Shown piece after piece: positions 29,949 to 38,836 of a stretch of DNA of 64,000 nucleotides. Origin of the DNA: Burkholderia sp. FERM BP-3421. GTDB taxonomy: Bacteria > Pseudomonadota > Gammaproteobacteria > Burkholderiales > Burkholderiaceae. Positions within the stretch are counted from its first letter, which is position 1. Each line of letters starts with the position of its first letter. The stretch spans positions 744,001 through 808,000 of the forward strand of contig NZ_CP117782.1 of assembly GCF_028657905.1 (NCBI RefSeq), given 5' to 3'. Below the pieces are notes generated by a model. It did no database searches. It was not told where the DNA came from and saw only the letters and a list, made by a program, of their open reading frames with translations. Made by a program: the position numbers and the translations under genes.

Positions 29949-30577
29949 ATGCCATGCGTGGCGCGTCCGCCGCGCCTCAATCCGGTCTCGACTTCAGCCT
30001 GCCCGACGAACGCGTGTGCGGCGTGGATGAAGCCGGGCGCGGCCCGCTCGCCGGCCCGGTCGTCGCCGCCGCGGTGATCCTCGATCCCGCCCGCCCGATC
30101 GACGGGCTCGACGATTCGAAGGCGTTGAGCGCCAAGAAGCGCGAACGGCTCTATGAGCTGATCGTCGCGAACGCGCAGTCCTATTGCGTTGCCTCGGCGT
30201 CCGTCGAGGAGATCGATACGCTCAACATCCTGCACGCGACGATGCTCGCGATGAAGCGCGCCGTCGAAGGTCTCGCGGTGCGTCCAACGCTCGCGCAGAT
30301 CGACGGCAATCGCTGCCCGACGCTGTCGGTGCGCAGCGAGGCGATCATCGGCGGCGACGCGCTGGTGCCGAGCATCTCCGCCGCGTCGATCCTCGCGAAG
30401 GTGACGCGCGACCGGATGCTGGTCGAACTGCATGCGCGCTTCCCGATGTACGGCTTCGACGCGCACGCGGGCTACGGCACCGCGAAGCATCTCGCCGCGC
30501 TGCGCGAGCATGGCCCGTGCGAGGCGCACCGCCGCACCTTCGCACCGGTGCGCGCGGCCTTGAAGCCGTCCCGATGA
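29945..30577 (+). CDS. rnhB: ribonuclease HII
   Basis: Removes RNA from RNA-DNA hybrids, including single misincorporated ribonucleotides. It has 210 residues: the first acidic pair in VCGVDEAGRGPLAGPVVAAA, the DDSKAL motif, an Asp in ALAQIDGNRCP, and SISAASILAKVTRDR. Overlaps at both ends (four bases each with lpxB and the RNA methyltransferase) show tight coupling. Confidence 0.95.
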   Translation: MNAMRGASAAPQSGLDFSLPDERVCGVDEAGRGPLAGPVVAAAVILDPARPIDGLDDSKALSAKKRERLYELIVANAQSYCVASASVEEIDTLNILHATMLAMKRAVEGLAVRPTLAQIDGNRCPTLSVRSEAIIGGDALVPSISAASILAKVTRDRMLVELHARFPMYGFDAHAGYGTAKHLAALREHGPCEAHRRTFAPVRAALKPSR

Positions 30578-31356
30578 AAGCGATCACCTCCCGCGACAAC
30601 CCGCTCTACAAGCGCCTGAAGGCGCTGGCCGGTTCGACGCAGCAGCAGCGGCGCGCCGGCCAGGCGCTGCTCGAAGGGCTGCATCTCGCGAGCGCGTACC
30701 TCGATACGGCCGGGCAGCCGGCGCTGTGCGTGGTCACCGACGGCGCGCTGCAACTCGACGAGGCGCGCGCGCTGGTCGAGCGCGTCGGCGCCGAGCGGGT
30801 CGTCACGCTGCCGGATGCCTTGTTCGGCCAGTTGTCGACGCTCGTGAACGGCATCGGCTTCCTGATGCTCGTCGAGACGCCCGCGCCGACGCTGCCGGAG
30901 CGGGTGGCCGTGACGAGCGTCGTGCTCGACGGCGTGCAGGACGCGGGCAACGTCGGCTCGATCCTGCGCAGCGCGGCGGCGGCGGGCGTGACGCAGGTGT
31001 TCTGCGCGCCGGGCACCGCGCATGCGTGGTCGTCGAAGGTGCTGCGCGCGGGCATGGGCGCGCATTTCCTGCTCGAGGTGTACGAGGACGTCGACGCGCA
31101 GACGCTGATCGAACGGCTCGACGCGCCGGTCGCGCTGACCGATTCGCATGGCGCGCAGGCGCTCTACGATTGTGATCTCGCGCAGCCCGTGGTGTGGGTG
31201 TTCGGTAACGAGGGCGCGGGCGTGTCGGCGCGCTGGCGCGAGGCCGCGACGCATCGCGTGACGATTCCGCAGCCGGGCGGCATGGAATCGCTCAATGTCG
31301 CGGCTGCGGCGGCGGTGTGCCTGTTCGAGCAGTGCCGGCAGCAGCGGGGCGCGTGA
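30574..31356 (+). CDS. TrmH/SpoU-family RNA 2'-O-methyltransferase
   Basis: SPOUT-class RNA methyltransferase of 260 residues: an N-terminal substrate-binding domain (ITSRDNPLYKRLKALAG) and the knotted methyltransferase domain with three SpoU motifs, DAGNVGSILRSAAAAGV, WVFGNEGAGVS and IPQPGGMESLNVAAAAAVC. It probably methylates 23S rRNA, but the target base cannot be told from the sequence. ATG 30574 overlaps rnhB, and the plus-strand operon ends here at a strong terminator. Confidence 0.88.
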   Translation: MKAITSRDNPLYKRLKALAGSTQQQRRAGQALLEGLHLASAYLDTAGQPALCVVTDGALQLDEARALVERVGAERVVTLPDALFGQLSTLVNGIGFLMLVETPAPTLPERVAVTSVVLDGVQDAGNVGSILRSAAAAGVTQVFCAPGTAHAWSSKVLRAGMGAHFLLEVYEDVDAQTLIERLDAPVALTDSHGAQALYDCDLAQPVVWVFGNEGAGVSARWREAATHRVTIPQPGGMESLNVAAAAAVCLFEQCRQQRGA

Positions 31357-31376
31357 CGCGCGCGTCACGAGCCATG

Positions 31377-31408
31377 AAAAAATGCCGCGGCGACGCGGCA
31401 TTTTTTCT
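31377..31408. terminator. strong bidirectional terminator closing the lpx-rnhB run and ppsR
   Basis: AAAAAATGCCGCG (31377-31389), loop GCGA, CGCGGCATTTTTT (31394-31406): a perfect 13-bp stem with A/T runs on both sides, between convergent genes. Confidence 0.9.
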
Positions 31409-31436
31409 GTGAGGCGCGGCACGCGGCCGTCCGGTT

Positions 31437-32252
31437 TCAGTACGACTGCCGTTCGAGCTTGATTTCCTGCAGGATCGTTGTCGCGATCTCCTCGATCGAC
31501 TTGTGGGTCGACGACAGCCATTTGATCCCTTCGCGCCGCATCATCGCCTCGGCCTCGTTGATCTCGTAGCGGCAGTTCTCCGGGGCGGCATATTTGCTGC
31601 CCGGTCGGCGCTCGTTGCGGATCTCCGAGAGCCGCTGCGGATCGATCGACAGCCCGAACAGCTTGTCGCGGTGCGCGACGAGCGGCGTCGGCAGCTTGCC
31701 GCGCTCGAAATCCTCGGGGATCAGCGGGTAGTTGGCCGCCTTCACGCCGTACTGCATCGCGAGATAGAGGCTGGTCGGGGTCTTGCCGCTGCGCGACACG
31801 CCGACCAGGATCACGTCGGCGTCGGCCAGGTTGCGGTTCGACTGGCCGTCGTCGTGCGCGAGCGAGAAGTTGATCGCCTCGATCCGGCTCTTGTATTCAT
31901 CGGTGTCGGCGTTCTGGTGGCCGCGCCCCATCGCGTGGCTCGACTTCATCTGGAGTTCCAGTTCGAGCGGTTCGACGAAGCGCTGGAACATGTCGAGCAC
32001 GAGCGCGTTCGAGCGCTTGACGATCTCGTTCGATTCGCCGTCGACGAGCGTGGTGAACACGATCGGCCGGCGGCCGTCGTGGATCGTCGCCTCGTTGATC
32101 TTCTCGACTGCCGAATAGGCTTTGTCGAGCGAATCGATGAACGGCACGCGGACGAGCCGGAATTTCTGGTCGAACTGGGACAGGATCGAGTGCGCGAAGG
32201 TCTCGGCAGTGATCCCGGTGCCGTCGGAGACGATGAATACGGTTGGCAGCAT
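31437..32252 (-). CDS. ppsR: PEP synthase regulatory protein (kinase/pyrophosphorylase, DUF299)
   Basis: Bifunctional enzyme that inactivates PEP synthase by ADP-dependent Thr phosphorylation and reactivates it by phosphorolysis. It has 271 residues; the DUF299 features are FIVSDGTGITAETFAHSILS at the N-terminus and the P-loop GVSRSGKTPTSLYLAMQYG. Its target ppsA lies about 1.2 kb away, divergently, with a phytochelatin-synthase-like gene between. Assignment is firm from motif and context. Confidence 0.94.
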   Translation of the reverse strand: MLPTVFIVSDGTGITAETFAHSILSQFDQKFRLVRVPFIDSLDKAYSAVEKINEATIHDGRRPIVFTTLVDGESNEIVKRSNALVLDMFQRFVEPLELELQMKSSHAMGRGHQNADTDEYKSRIEAINFSLAHDDGQSNRNLADADVILVGVSRSGKTPTSLYLAMQYGVKAANYPLIPEDFERGKLPTPLVAHRDKLFGLSIDPQRLSEIRNERRPGSKYAAPENCRYEINEAEAMMRREGIKWLSSTHKSIEEIATTILQEIKLERQSY

Positions 32253-32440
32253 GAATCGGGGCGTCGGGCTGTGAACGAGGGCGGCTGCGCGAGGCAGCCC
32301 GGAACGGCCATTCTAGCAGCGCGCCGGGCCCTCGGGCGAGGGTCCGGCGCGCCGCGCCGAATCGCGCTAAGCTTGCCCGGCCGCGCGATGCGGCCCGATG
32401 CCAGCTCCGGCGTCGCGAACCCGCGGACGGGAGGGCAGCG

Positions 32441-33229
32441 ATGCGTATCACGTGGATGGGCGGCCTATTGGTGATTGCGCTCGCCGCCGGCGCGCCGGGC
32501 CTGGCGCAAACCTTGCCGTTGCCGCCGCAACTGATCGACCTCGGCAGCGCCGCGGGCGAGCAGCTGCTCGCCGACAGCGCCGCGCGCGCCGCCTACGTGC
32601 CGCTCGGCAGCCAGTTCGTCACGCAGAAGACGGAGAGCTACTGCGGCGTCGCGTCGCTCGTGATGGTGCTGAACGCATTGCGGATGCCCGCGCCCGCCGC
32701 CGAGCAATACCCGCCTTACCATTACTTCACGCAGGACAATCTGCTCAACGATGCGACCGAGCGGATCCGGCCGCGCGCGCTGATCGAGCAGCGCGGCATG
32801 ACGCTCGACCAGCTCGGCGCGCTCGCGCGCGCCAGCGGCGTTTCGGCGACCGTGCGGCATGCCGGCGGCGTATCGCTCGACGCGTTCCGCGCGGAGGCCG
32901 CCGCCTCGCTCGGCCGGCCGGGGCGCTACGTGCTCGTCAACTACCTGCGCCGCCAGCTCGGCCAGCAGACGGGCGGCCACATCTCGCCGCTCGCGGCCTA
33001 CGACGCGGCGGCCGACCGCTTCCTGATCCTCGACGTGTCGCGCTACAAGTACCCGCCCGTGTGGGTGCGCGCGGCCGACCTGTATGCGGCGATGCGCACG
33101 CCCGACGCCGACAACGGCGACGCGAGCCGCGGCTACGTGCTGGTGGACGCCCCGGCGCCCGATGCGCGCGCATCGAGCGGGCAGACTAGCCGGGCGGCGC
33201 CACAGGCGGCGGCCGGCACGGTAGAATAG
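32441..33229 (+). CDS. exported phytochelatin-synthase-family cysteine protease
   Basis: 262 residues with a signal peptide (cleavage likely after PGLAQ) and a phytochelatin-synthase (papain-like) domain. The catalytic triad is visible: C68 in ESYCGVASLVMVLNAL, H180 in GGHISPLAAYD and D198 in LILDVSRYKYPP. The spacing is nearly identical to that of the Nostoc enzyme (C70/H183/D201, from memory). Prokaryotic members lacking the variable C-terminal domain mainly act as glutathione gamma-Glu-Cys hydrolases, so glutathione or metal-thiol turnover in the periplasm is the best inference. Start ATG 32441 follows GGGAGGG. It sits between ppsR and ppsA; no functional link is evident. Confidence 0.8.
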   Translation: MRITWMGGLLVIALAAGAPGLAQTLPLPPQLIDLGSAAGEQLLADSAARAAYVPLGSQFVTQKTESYCGVASLVMVLNALRMPAPAAEQYPPYHYFTQDNLLNDATERIRPRALIEQRGMTLDQLGALARASGVSATVRHAGGVSLDAFRAEAAASLGRPGRYVLVNYLRRQLGQQTGGHISPLAAYDAAADRFLILDVSRYKYPPVWVRAADLYAAMRTPDADNGDASRGYVLVDAPAPDARASSGQTSRAAPQAAAGTVE

Positions 33230-33232
33230 CGG

Positions 33233-33411
33233 CAACCTGTTGGATAAGCCCTTGCGGGGACGGGTCGGCGCAAGCCGGGCCGTATCGCCGGGCGAACAAT
33301 AAACTCCCGGCAAGTTTGGCGATTTGTCTGCTTTATTCGCCCATCTGCCGGGATTTTTGCAAACTGCGCTTTTGTAAGGCCGCTTGCCGCGAAGGTTTAT
33401 CCGACAGGTTG
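33233..33411. repeat. 179-bp imperfect palindromic element upstream of ppsA
   Basis: Outer arms CAACCTGTTGGATAA (33233-33247) and TTATCCGACAGGTTG (33397-33411) are inverted repeats with one mismatch. Inside, GGGCGAACAATAAA (33290-33303) faces TTTATTCGCCC (33332-33342) with a small bulge, and TCCCGGCA (33305-33312) faces TGCCGGGA (33346-33353). It fills almost the whole gap before ppsA, so it could be a structured leader, a regulatory region, or a small MITE/REP-type repeat. Confidence 0.6.
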
Positions 33412-33496
33412 TGCACTGCGCGTCCCGCTTTTTGCAAGCGGCCGCGCCCGAGCCCGCGTGCATGATCGAGCATTTTCTTCACACTTAGGGGCTTGT

Positions 33497-35899
33497 ATGA
33501 CTAACGCAGCAAACGTCGCAAAGGACCAGGCGTATGTAATTCCGTTCGAGCAGTTGCGGATGATCGATGTTGAAATCGTGGGCGGCAAGAACGCGTCCCT
33601 GGGCGAGATGATCAGTCAGCTCGCCGAGGCAGGGGTTCGGGTGCCCACGGGTTTCGCGACCACCGCGCTCGCTTTCCGTGATTTCCTCAAGCACAACACG
33701 CTCACCGAACGTATCGCCAAGCGTCTCGAGTCGCTCGACATCGACGACGTGAAGGCGCTCGCCGAAGCGGGCGGCGAAATCCGCAAGTGGATCGTCGACG
33801 CGCCGATGCAGCCGCGTCTCGAGGCGGAAATCCGCGCGCAGTTCGAGATCCTCCAGAACAACTCGCCCGAGGAGCTGTCGTTCGCGGTGCGCTCGTCGGC
33901 GACCGCGGAAGACCTGCCCGACGCCTCGTTCGCCGGCCAGCAGGAGTCCTACCTGAACGTGGTCGGCGTCACCGACGTGCTCGATCGCATGAAGCACGTG
34001 TTCGCGTCGCTGTACAACGACCGCGCGATCTCGTATCGCGTCCACAAGGGCTTCACGCACGCAGAGGTCGCCCTGTCGGCCGGCGTGCAGCGCATGGTGC
34101 GCTCCGACGTCGGCGCGGCGGGGGTGATGTTCACGCTCGACACCGAGTCGGGCTTCAAGGACGCCGTGTTCATCACCTCCAGCTACGGCCTCGGCGAGAC
34201 GGTCGTGCAGGGCGCGGTGAACCCGGATGAGTTCTATGTGTTCAAGACCACGCTCGCGCAGGACAAGTATCCGATCATCCGCCGCTCGATCGGCTCGAAG
34301 CTGATCAAGATGGAGTTCACGCAGCCGGGCGAGCCGGGCCGCGTGAAGACGGTCGACGTGTCGCACGAGCAGCGCAACCGCTACTCGATCACCGACGAGG
34401 ACGTGATCGAGCTGGCGAAGTACGCGGTGATCATCGAGAAGCACTACCAGCGTCCGATGGACATCGAGTGGGGCAAGGACGGCCGCGATGGCAAGATCTT
34501 CATCCTGCAGGCGCGCCCCGAGACGGTGAAGAGCCAGGCGGCCGGCAAGGCCGAGCAGCGCTTCAAGCTCAAGGGCCAGTCGCAGGTGCTCGCGACCGGT
34601 CGCGCGATCGGCCAGAAGATCGGCGCGGGCCCGGTGCGGGTGATCCACGATCCGTCCGAGATGGAGCGCGTGCAGCCCGGTGACGTGCTGGTTGCCGACA
34701 TGACCGACCCGAACTGGGAGCCGGTGATGAAGCGCGCCGCCGCGATCGTCACGAACCGCGGCGGCCGCACCTGCCACGCGGCGATCATCGCGCGCGAGCT
34801 GGGCGTGCCGGCCGTGGTCGGCTGCGGCGACGCCACCGACGTGCTGAAGGACGGCGCGCTCGTCACCGTGTCGTGTGCGGAAGGCGACGAAGGCAAGATC
34901 TACGACGGCCTGCTCGAGACCGAGGTCACCGAGGTGCAGCGCGGCGAGCTGCCGGCGATCCCGGTGAAGATCATGATGAACGTCGGCAATCCGCAGCTCG
35001 CCTTCGATTTCTCGCAGCTGCCGAACGCGGGCGTCGGTCTCGCGCGCCTCGAGTTCATCATCAACAACAACATCGGCGTTCACCCGAGGGCGATCCTCGA
35101 GTACCCGAACATCGACCAGGACCTGAAGAAGGCGGTCGAGAGCGTTGCGCGCGGCCATGCGTCGCCGCGGGCGTTCTATGTCGACAAGCTCACGGAAGGC
35201 ATCGCGACGATCGCCGCGGCGTTCTATCCGAAGCCCGTGATCGTGCGCCTGTCCGACTTCAAGTCGAACGAGTACAAGAAGCTGATCGGCGGTTCGCGCT
35301 ACGAGCCGGACGAGGAAAACCCGATGCTGGGCTTCCGCGGCGCGTCGCGCTACATCGCCGAGGACTTCGCGCAGGCCTTCGAGATGGAATGCCTGGCGCT
35401 CAAGCGCGTGCGTGGCGAGATGGGCCTCGACAACGTCGAGATCATGGTGCCGTTCGTGCGGACCGTGAAGCAGGCGGAGCGCGTGGTCGGCTTGCTCGCG
35501 AAGTACGGCCTGAAGCGCGGCGAGAACGGCCTGCGCCTCGTGATGATGTGCGAGGTGCCGTCGAACGCGATCCTCGCGGAAGCGTTCCTCGAGTATTTCG
35601 ACGGCTTCTCGATCGGCTCGAACGACCTCACGCAGCTCACGCTCGGCCTCGATCGCGATTCCGGCATGGAGTTGCTCGCGGCCGACTTCGACGAGCGCGA
35701 CCCGGCGGTCAAGTTCATGCTCAAGCGCGCGATCGATGCGTGCCGCGCGCAGAACAAGTACGTCGGCATCTGCGGCCAGGGCCCGTCCGATCACCCGGAC
35801 TTCGCGCAATGGCTGACCGATGAAGGGATCGCCTCGATCTCGCTGAATCCGGATACGATCATCGATACGTGGCAGGCACTGGCCGCGGCGAAGAAGTAA
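33497..35899 (+). CDS. ppsA: phosphoenolpyruvate synthase
   Basis: Converts pyruvate and ATP to PEP, AMP and phosphate for gluconeogenesis. It has 800 residues: an N-terminal ATP-grasp PPDK domain (IVGGKNASLGEMISQLAEAG), the swivelling His domain with the phosphorylated H427 in GGRTCHAAIIARELG, and the C-terminal PEP/pyruvate barrel (SIGSNDLTQLTLGLDRDSG). The Thr preceding Cys-His in GRTCH is the PpsR target in the family. ATG 33497 was chosen over an upstream ATG at 33458 because the family begins near AYVIPFEQLRMIDVEIVGGK. A hairpin terminator follows. Confidence 0.96.
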   Translation: MTNAANVAKDQAYVIPFEQLRMIDVEIVGGKNASLGEMISQLAEAGVRVPTGFATTALAFRDFLKHNTLTERIAKRLESLDIDDVKALAEAGGEIRKWIVDAPMQPRLEAEIRAQFEILQNNSPEELSFAVRSSATAEDLPDASFAGQQESYLNVVGVTDVLDRMKHVFASLYNDRAISYRVHKGFTHAEVALSAGVQRMVRSDVGAAGVMFTLDTESGFKDAVFITSSYGLGETVVQGAVNPDEFYVFKTTLAQDKYPIIRRSIGSKLIKMEFTQPGEPGRVKTVDVSHEQRNRYSITDEDVIELAKYAVIIEKHYQRPMDIEWGKDGRDGKIFILQARPETVKSQAAGKAEQRFKLKGQSQVLATGRAIGQKIGAGPVRVIHDPSEMERVQPGDVLVADMTDPNWEPVMKRAAAIVTNRGGRTCHAAIIARELGVPAVVGCGDATDVLKDGALVTVSCAEGDEGKIYDGLLETEVTEVQRGELPAIPVKIMMNVGNPQLAFDFSQLPNAGVGLARLEFIINNNIGVHPRAILEYPNIDQDLKKAVESVARGHASPRAFYVDKLTEGIATIAAAFYPKPVIVRLSDFKSNEYKKLIGGSRYEPDEENPMLGFRGASRYIAEDFAQAFEMECLALKRVRGEMGLDNVEIMVPFVRTVKQAERVVGLLAKYGLKRGENGLRLVMMCEVPSNAILAEAFLEYFDGFSIGSNDLTQLTLGLDRDSGMELLAADFDERDPAVKFMLKRAIDACRAQNKYVGICGQGPSDHPDFAQWLTDEGIASISLNPDTIIDTWQALAAAKK

Positions 35900-35969
35900 T
35901 CGGCGGACCGTCAACCGGGTGGCGGTTTGTCGCCATTCGATTGAAGGCAAATTGCAAGCTTCGTGCTAT

Positions 35970-35997
35970 AAACACCCCGGTACACACCGGGGTGTTT
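35970..35997 (+). terminator. terminator after ppsA
   Basis: AAACACCCCGGT (35970-35981) pairs with ACCGGGGTGTTT (35986-35997), loop ACAC: a perfect 12-bp stem ending in TTT. It is 70 bases past the ppsA stop and just before the nfeD ribosome site. Confidence 0.75.
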
Positions 35998-36014
35998 CAT
36001 TTTGGGAGGCTGAA

Positions 36015-36449
36015 ATGTTGTCAGGCCAGCTGTTTTGGTGGATCGGGGCCGGCGTGTTCATCGTCGCGGAGTTGCTGTCCGGCACCTTCTATCTGTTGAT
36101 GATCGCGCTCGGCTTCGCGGCGGGCGGGCTTGCCCATCTCGCGGGCGGCTCGCTGCACTGGCAGCTCGCGGGCGCGGCGATCGTCGCGCTGGTCGCGGTG
36201 ATCGTGCTGCGGCGCTCGGGGCTCGGCCGCAAGCAGAGGCGCGACGCGTCGAGCAATCCCGATGTCAACCTCGACATCGGCGCGACGATCGCCGTCGACG
36301 GCTGGCGCGACCGCCACGCCCGCGCGCAGTACCGCGGCGCGCAGTGGGACGTCGAGCTGGCCGCCGGCGAGCGCGACGACGCGCGCCTCTACGAGGTGCG
36401 CGCGGTGCGCGGCAACTGCCTGATCGTTGCCGCGAAACCCGCGGCCTGA
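36015..36449 (+). CDS. NfeD-family membrane protein
   Basis: A 144-residue protein with two or three N-terminal hydrophobic helices (LFWWIGAGVFIVAELLSG and the following ~50 residues) and a C-terminal OB-like NfeD domain (IGATIAVDGWRDRHARAQYR and QWDVELAAG). NfeD proteins pair with SPFH/stomatin proteins encoded beside them, and an SPFH gene begins 49 bases downstream. Start ATG 36015 has GGGAGGC at good spacing. Confidence 0.88.
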   Translation: MLSGQLFWWIGAGVFIVAELLSGTFYLLMIALGFAAGGLAHLAGGSLHWQLAGAAIVALVAVIVLRRSGLGRKQRRDASSNPDVNLDIGATIAVDGWRDRHARAQYRGAQWDVELAAGERDDARLYEVRAVRGNCLIVAAKPAA

Positions 36450-36498
36450 CGCGCGACACCCCGCATTCACGCTATGTTCACTACTGGAGGTTAATTAC

Positions 36499-37431
36499 AT
36501 GGACTCGCTCATCATTTGGGTGGTGCTGCTCGTCATCGTGTTCGTGATCGTGTCGCAGACGGTCAAGATCGTTCCGCAACAGCACGCATGGGTGCTCGAG
36601 CGCTTCGGCCGCTATCACGCGACGCTGTCGCCGGGCCTGAACATCGTGTTGCCGTTCGTCGACCGGATCGCGTACCGCCACGTGCTGAAGGAAATCCCGC
36701 TCGACGTGCCGAGCCAGGTCTGCATCACGCGCGACAACACGCAGCTGCAGGTCGACGGCGTGCTGTACTTCCAGGTGATGGACCCGATGAAGGCGTCGTA
36801 CGGGTCGAGCAACTTCGTGCTCGCGATCACCCAGCTGTCGCAGACGATGCTGCGCTCGGTGATCGGCAAGCTCGAACTCGACAAGACCTTCGAGGAGCGC
36901 GACTTCATCAACCACAGCATCGTGTCGGCGCTCGACGAGGCGGCGGCGAACTGGGGCGTGAAGGTGCTGCGCTACGAGATCAAGGACCTGACGCCGCCGA
37001 AGGAAATCCTGCACGCGATGCAGGCGCAGATCACCGCCGAGCGCGAGAAGCGGGCGTTGATCGCGGCGTCCGAGGGGCGCAAGCAGGAGCAGATCAACAT
37101 CGCGTCGGGCGGCCGCGAAGCGGCGATCCAGAAGTCCGAAGGCGAGCGGCAGGCGGCGATCAATCAGGCACAGGGCCAGGCGGCCGCGATCCTGGCGGTC
37201 GCGGAGGCCAATGCGCAGGCGATCCAGAAGATCGCGCAGGCGATCCAGTCGCAGGGCGGGATGGATGCGGTGAACCTCAAGATCGCCGAGCAGTACGTGG
37301 GCGCGTTCGGCAATCTCGCGAAGCAGGGCAATACGCTGATCGTGCCGTCCAACATGTCGGATCTGAGCACCGCGATCGCCTCGGCGCTCACGATCGTCAA
37401 CCGCGCCGCGCCGGGGGCCGCCAAGACCTGA
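36499..37431 (+). CDS. SPFH/stomatin-family membrane protein (slipin/QmcA-like)
   Basis: 310 residues: an N-terminal membrane helix (LIIWVVLLVIVFVIVSQTV), the SPFH/band-7 domain (VPQQHAWVLERFGRYHATLS through KDLTPPKEILHAMQAQ), then an Ala/Gln/Glu coiled coil and a hydrophobic C-terminal tail. It forms large membrane rings and is thought to organise membrane microdomains and FtsH-type quality control together with its NfeD partner. ACTGGAGG precedes ATG 36499 by about ten bases. Confidence 0.9.
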   Translation: MDSLIIWVVLLVIVFVIVSQTVKIVPQQHAWVLERFGRYHATLSPGLNIVLPFVDRIAYRHVLKEIPLDVPSQVCITRDNTQLQVDGVLYFQVMDPMKASYGSSNFVLAITQLSQTMLRSVIGKLELDKTFEERDFINHSIVSALDEAAANWGVKVLRYEIKDLTPPKEILHAMQAQITAEREKRALIAASEGRKQEQINIASGGREAAIQKSEGERQAAINQAQGQAAAILAVAEANAQAIQKIAQAIQSQGGMDAVNLKIAEQYVGAFGNLAKQGNTLIVPSNMSDLSTAIASALTIVNRAAPGAAKT

Positions 37432-37461
37432 GCGCGCGCCTGCGTGCTTGCGCAATGAAAA

Positions 37462-37485
37462 CGGCCCGCTCGGATGAGCGGGCCG
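37462..37485. terminator. hairpin between the SPFH gene and smpB
   Basis: CGGCCCGCTC (37462-37471), loop GGAT, GAGCGGGCCG (37476-37485): a perfect 10-bp stem between convergent genes. The T-run is poor on the plus strand; an A-run (GAAAA) precedes it for the minus strand. Confidence 0.65.
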
Positions 37486-37524
37486 CTTGTCTTGTGCGGG
37501 GCGGGTGGGGCCGTCAGGCGGCCG

Positions 37525-37971
37525 TCAGACGCCCGAGCGCATGATGCGCGCCTTTTCGCGCTCCCAGTCGCGCTTTTTCTCCGTCTCGCGCTTGTCGTGC
37601 AGCTTCTTGCCCTTGGCGAGGCCGATCTCGCATTTGACGCGGCCGCCCTTGTAGTGGAAATTCAGCGGCACGAGCGTGTAGCCGCGCTGCTCGACCTTGC
37701 CGATCAGTTTCTTGATCTCGTCGCGGTGCAGGAGCAGCTTGCGGGTGCGCACCGGATCGGGGGTGATGTGCGTCGAGGCTTCGGGCAGGGGGCTGATGTG
37801 CGTGCCGATCAGGAAGATCTCGGCATTGCGCACGACCACGTAGCCTTCCTTGATCTGGCCGCGTCCGGCGCGCAGCGCCTTGACCTCCCATCCTTCGAGC
37901 ACGAGCCCCGCTTCGTAGCGTTCTTCGACCTGATAGTCGAAGAACGCTTTTCTGTTGTCGATGATGCTCAT
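37525..37971 (-). CDS. smpB: SsrA (tmRNA)-binding protein SmpB
   Basis: Partner of tmRNA in rescuing stalled ribosomes. It has 148 residues with the beta-barrel core (LEGWEVKALRAGRGQIKEGY), HISPLPEASTHI, and the basic C-terminal tail (KRETEKKRDWEREKARIMRS). Divergent from ratA, the conserved arrangement in proteobacteria. Confidence 0.96.
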   Translation of the reverse strand: MSIIDNRKAFFDYQVEERYEAGLVLEGWEVKALRAGRGQIKEGYVVVRNAEIFLIGTHISPLPEASTHITPDPVRTRKLLLHRDEIKKLIGKVEQRGYTLVPLNFHYKGGRVKCEIGLAKGKKLHDKRETEKKRDWEREKARIMRSGV

Positions 37972-38070
37972 GAAGGGATTCGCCCAACTCGTTTAAAATC
38001 GCAATTTTAGCAAAGCCGGATGCGCCGCGTCCGGCCCCGCTGTCTTTACTTTAGCGACGCCGCGCGATTT

Positions 38071-38508
38071 ATGGCAGATGTCCAGAAAACCGTATTGATC
38101 CGCCATTCGGTGGAGCAGATGTTCGACCTCGTCACCGACGTCGCCGACTACCCCAATTTCCTGCCCTGGTGCGGGGGGATCGAGATCCGCCGCCAGGACG
38201 AAAACGGCATGGAAGCCCGGATCGACATCAATTTCAAGGGGATCCGGCAGCACTTCGCCACCCGCAACACCCAGCAGCGGCCGACCCGCATCGACATGGA
38301 GTTCGCCGACGGGCCGTTCCGCAAGTTCACCGGCTACTGGCGCTTCACGCCGCTGCGGGCCGACGCCTGCAAGATCGAGTTCGCGCTGCATTACGAATTC
38401 TCGAACATCCTGCTCGAGAAGCTGATCGGGCCGGTGTTCAGCCATATCGCGAACACCTTCGTCGATTCGTTCGTGAAGCGCGCCGATCAGCGCTACGGCA
38501 AGGGGTAG
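38071..38508 (+). CDS. ratA: RatA/Coq10-family START-domain protein
   Basis: 145-residue SRPBCC (polyketide cyclase/START) protein. The start MADVQKTVLIRHSVEQMFDL and the DVADYPNFLPWCGG motif are typical of the bacterial Coq10/RatA family. E. coli RatA was described as inhibiting 70S assembly, while eukaryotic homologues bind ubiquinone; which role applies here is not evident. The gene is divergent from smpB and 4 bases before ratB, the standard smpB/ratA/ratB arrangement. Confidence 0.88.
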   Translation: MADVQKTVLIRHSVEQMFDLVTDVADYPNFLPWCGGIEIRRQDENGMEARIDINFKGIRQHFATRNTQQRPTRIDMEFADGPFRKFTGYWRFTPLRADACKIEFALHYEFSNILLEKLIGPVFSHIANTFVDSFVKRADQRYGKG

Positions 38509-38512
38509 GCCG

Positions 38513-38836
38513 ATGCTCGCAGTCCAGGTGTGCTATGCGCTGCCCGACCGGCAGACGCTGATCGACGTCGAGGTGCCCGACGGCGCGACCGTGCGCGACG
38601 CCATCGACGCGAGCGGCGTGCTCGCGCGTCATCCCGACATCGACCCGGCGGCCCTGAAAACCGGCATTTTCGGCAAGCTCGCGCCGCTCGATGCGCGGCT
38701 TTCCGCGCATGACCGGGTCGAGATCTACCGTCCGCTCATCGTCGACCCGAAGCTGGCCCGCCAGCGGCGCGTCGACAAGACCCGCCGCGCCGGCTCGATC
38801 GAGGGCCGCAAGTGGCAGAACAAGGATTCCCGCTAG
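38513..38836 (+). CDS. ratB: RnfH/RatB-family ubiquitin-fold protein
   Basis: A 107-residue protein with a beta-grasp RnfH/RatB domain (VCYALPDRQTLIDVEVPDG, GIFGKLAPLDARLSAHDRVEIYRPL) and a basic C-terminal tail. Function is unknown in the family apart from linkage with ratA or rnf genes. It ends with TAG and is followed at once by a 14-bp tandem repeat and a terminator. Confidence 0.85.
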   Translation: MLAVQVCYALPDRQTLIDVEVPDGATVRDAIDASGVLARHPDIDPAALKTGIFGKLAPLDARLSAHDRVEIYRPLIVDPKLARQRRVDKTRRAGSIEGRKWQNKDSR

